Assembly (NCBI RefSeq): GCF_000238315.3
Contig: NZ_CP011924.1
Span: 4,114,001 to 4,178,000, forward strand
From: Pseudoalteromonas piscicida
GTDB lineage: Bacteria; Pseudomonadota; Gammaproteobacteria; Enterobacterales; Alteromonadaceae
DNA length: 64,000 nucleotides
Direction: 5' to 3'
This document shows positions 63,015-64,000 of the stretch, piece after piece; positions within the stretch are counted from its first letter, which is position 1; every line of letters begins with the position of its first letter. A program made the position numbers and the translations under genes. The notes under the pieces are model-generated. The model ran no database searches and was not told the origin of the DNA. It worked only from the letters and a program-made list of their open reading frames with translations.

Positions 63015-63695
63015 ATGATAGAGACGAATGATGACGCATTAGAATATTTTCTAAGCAAATTTAGCCAACCAACAACAATCATACCTGCGACTACCGCTGA
63101 TATAGAAGCGTATCGAGGGAAACTGCCTGACAAGCTACTTGAATACTGGCAAATACTCGGTTTCAGTGGCTTTGCCGATGGTTTATTTTGGTTGACAAAT
63201 CCAGCGGATTATCAAGACATTCTTGACCGATTTTTAGAAGACACCCCGTTTGAGCAAGATGATATCTATTATGTTATAGCGCGTAACGCTTGGGGGGAAC
63301 TTCAGATTTACGGCGAAACAACAGGTGAGTCCCTTGAAATAAGCCCGCACCTAAATTGGATGCGAACAAAAAAAGGGAATGAGCAAGATATTAAAGCAGG
63401 TAACACTGAGCGGACAATAAAAAATTTTATAGCGTTTCAAGAAATTGAAGATCTTGATATTGAAAATAACCAAAGGAAGCCACTCTTTCCTGCGGCATTA
63501 AAAAAACAGGGCCCACTCAATGCCGATGAAGTGTACGGCTTTGCACCATTTTTATTTATGGGTGGCGAGAAAAAAGTCAAGAATATTGAAAAGTGCGATA
63601 TTTTTGCCCATTTGAATTTAATTGCCGACATGGGGGATATGGAAATCATTGATATGGCTTCTATGGTACGTGGCGCTATTAAGCAGCATGAATAA
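63015..63695 (+). CDS. Second Tdi1-like immunity protein (GAD-like/DUF1851)
   Basis: A 226-residue paralogue of the protein at 61076-61765, with LPDKLLEYWQILGFSGFADG, NPADYQDIL, LFPAALKKQGPLNADEVYGF and a C-terminal GGEKKVKNIEKCDIFAHL. It starts 12 bases after the orphan toxin stop with an AGAGA site. It should protect against the second Ntox15 tip, either in kin cells that carry it or after recombination. Substantial divergence from the first immunity protein fits specificity to a different toxin. Confidence 0.87.
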   Translation: MIETNDDALEYFLSKFSQPTTIIPATTADIEAYRGKLPDKLLEYWQILGFSGFADGLFWLTNPADYQDILDRFLEDTPFEQDDIYYVIARNAWGELQIYGETTGESLEISPHLNWMRTKKGNEQDIKAGNTERTIKNFIAFQEIEDLDIENNQRKPLFPAALKKQGPLNADEVYGFAPFLFMGGEKKVKNIEKCDIFAHLNLIADMGDMEIIDMASMVRGAIKQHE

Positions 63696-63811
63696 CGCTG
63701 TATTGTGACACTTGTTGTGATTCAATCAAATAGGACACGACGCTTTCGTGCCCCATACTGGAGGAATGTCTATTTAGGGTGGAGGCTATAAAAAGTAACA
63801 AGGAGCAAAAA

Positions 63812-64000
63812 GTGAATATAATTTGGGAAGAGTATGTAGATCCTCCTTTGCAAGATATCTCGAGCACTGAGATCTCAACAATAGAGGCCATTATAGGTTT
63901 TATACTACCTGCTGATTACAAATCTTTTATAGTTGACAAACAGGGGTTAGTACCATCTAAAGAGGTAATTGAATCAGGTGACTTAGCACCCGTAACGTTT
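63812..64000 (+). CDS. SUKH/SMI1-KNR4 family immunity protein, 3' part outside window
   Basis: The frame starts at a GTG at 63812 with an AAGGAG site at 63800-63805 and continues off the right edge. The 63 visible residues include STIEAIIGFILPADYKSFIV, matching the SUKH fold start (IEEFE-like helix, LPxDYKxF). SUKH proteins are common immunity proteins of polymorphic toxin loci, so this may belong to a further toxin whose gene was lost or lies outside. It was not on the list of long frames because it is cut by the edge. Confidence 0.7.
   Translation, partial: MNIIWEEYVDPPLQDISSTEISTIEAIIGFILPADYKSFIVDKQGLVPSKEVIESGDLAPVTF

Noticed and set aside
57447-64000. Prophage tail region, suggested by VgrG similarity to gp27/gp5
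   Set aside because: No capsid, tail, lysis or integrase genes are present, and the toxin-immunity architecture is that of a T6SS vgrG island.
1-64000. tRNA, rRNA and known riboswitch sequences
   Set aside because: Reading the intergenic regions showed no cloverleaf with CCA-ready end, no rRNA segment and no aptamer consensus that I could recognise. A covariance-model search was not possible.

Overview
The window looks like a chromosomal segment of a marine gammaproteobacterium, most likely Pseudoalteromonas or a close relative. This is inferred from gene content and from gene order shared with other gammaproteobacteria: hemW-rdgB-yggT-proC-yggS next to pilTU; ruvX-yqgE-gshB-rsmE; tolC divergent from nudF-yqiB-cpdA-yqiA-parE; ytjB divergent from serB. 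No rRNA, tRNA or CRISPR array was recognised.

Layout. 1-12.5 kb: a partial DUF885 lipoprotein gene, a leftward housekeeping operon (heme chaperone, nucleotide sanitation, proline synthesis, PLP homeostasis), the twitching ATPase genes pilT and pilU, the ruvX-yqgE-gshB-rsmE block and two membrane/hypothetical genes. 12.5-28.5 kb: glnE, several secreted or membrane proteins of unknown role, an LpxL-type acyltransferase, tolC, the nudF-cpdA-parE operon, a secreted sugar-dehydrogenase-like beta-propeller and parC. 28.5-37.3 kb is the plastic part: two IS110/IS1111-type elements, each inserted inside a REP-like palindrome, a frameshifted phosphoribosyltransferase gene, a Crp/Fnr regulator, an amidohydrolase, an exact 1275-bp tandem duplication, and a MITE-like element just before proB. 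37.3-51.3 kb: proB, two diguanylate cyclases, glutaredoxin, gltX, an OhrR-like regulator with a glutathione peroxidase, cytochrome b, prfC, argS, pdxH and a TatD-family hydrolase. 51.3-55.8 kb: a tandem array of seven REP units with a 78-79 bp period, an orphan type II thioesterase, ytjB/serB, and a small operon of an HTH regulator, a double-glycine peptide and a membrane protein. 55.8-57.4 kb: a large noncoding double repeat rich in hairpins. 57.4-64 kb: a type VI secretion island.

The T6SS island is the clearest accessory system. A long VgrG carries a C-terminal Ntox15-type (Tde1-like, HxxD) nuclease domain and is followed directly by a GAD-like/DUF1851 (Tdi1-like) immunity gene. Downstream is a second toxin cassette that begins with a 441-bp copy of the VgrG 3' trunk, out of frame by one base, then a different Ntox15 tip, a second immunity gene and the start of a SUKH-type immunity gene. 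This is the architecture expected of a vgrG locus that exchanges toxin tips by recombination.

The repeat biology forms a second theme. The REP-like family (GTAG head, GCCGG-TTCAC-CCGGC hairpin) is present as a clustered array, as a single copy, and as the disrupted target of both IS110 elements. Both IS copies keep an identical long noncoding 3' region where an IS1111-type guide (bridge/seek) RNA would lie.
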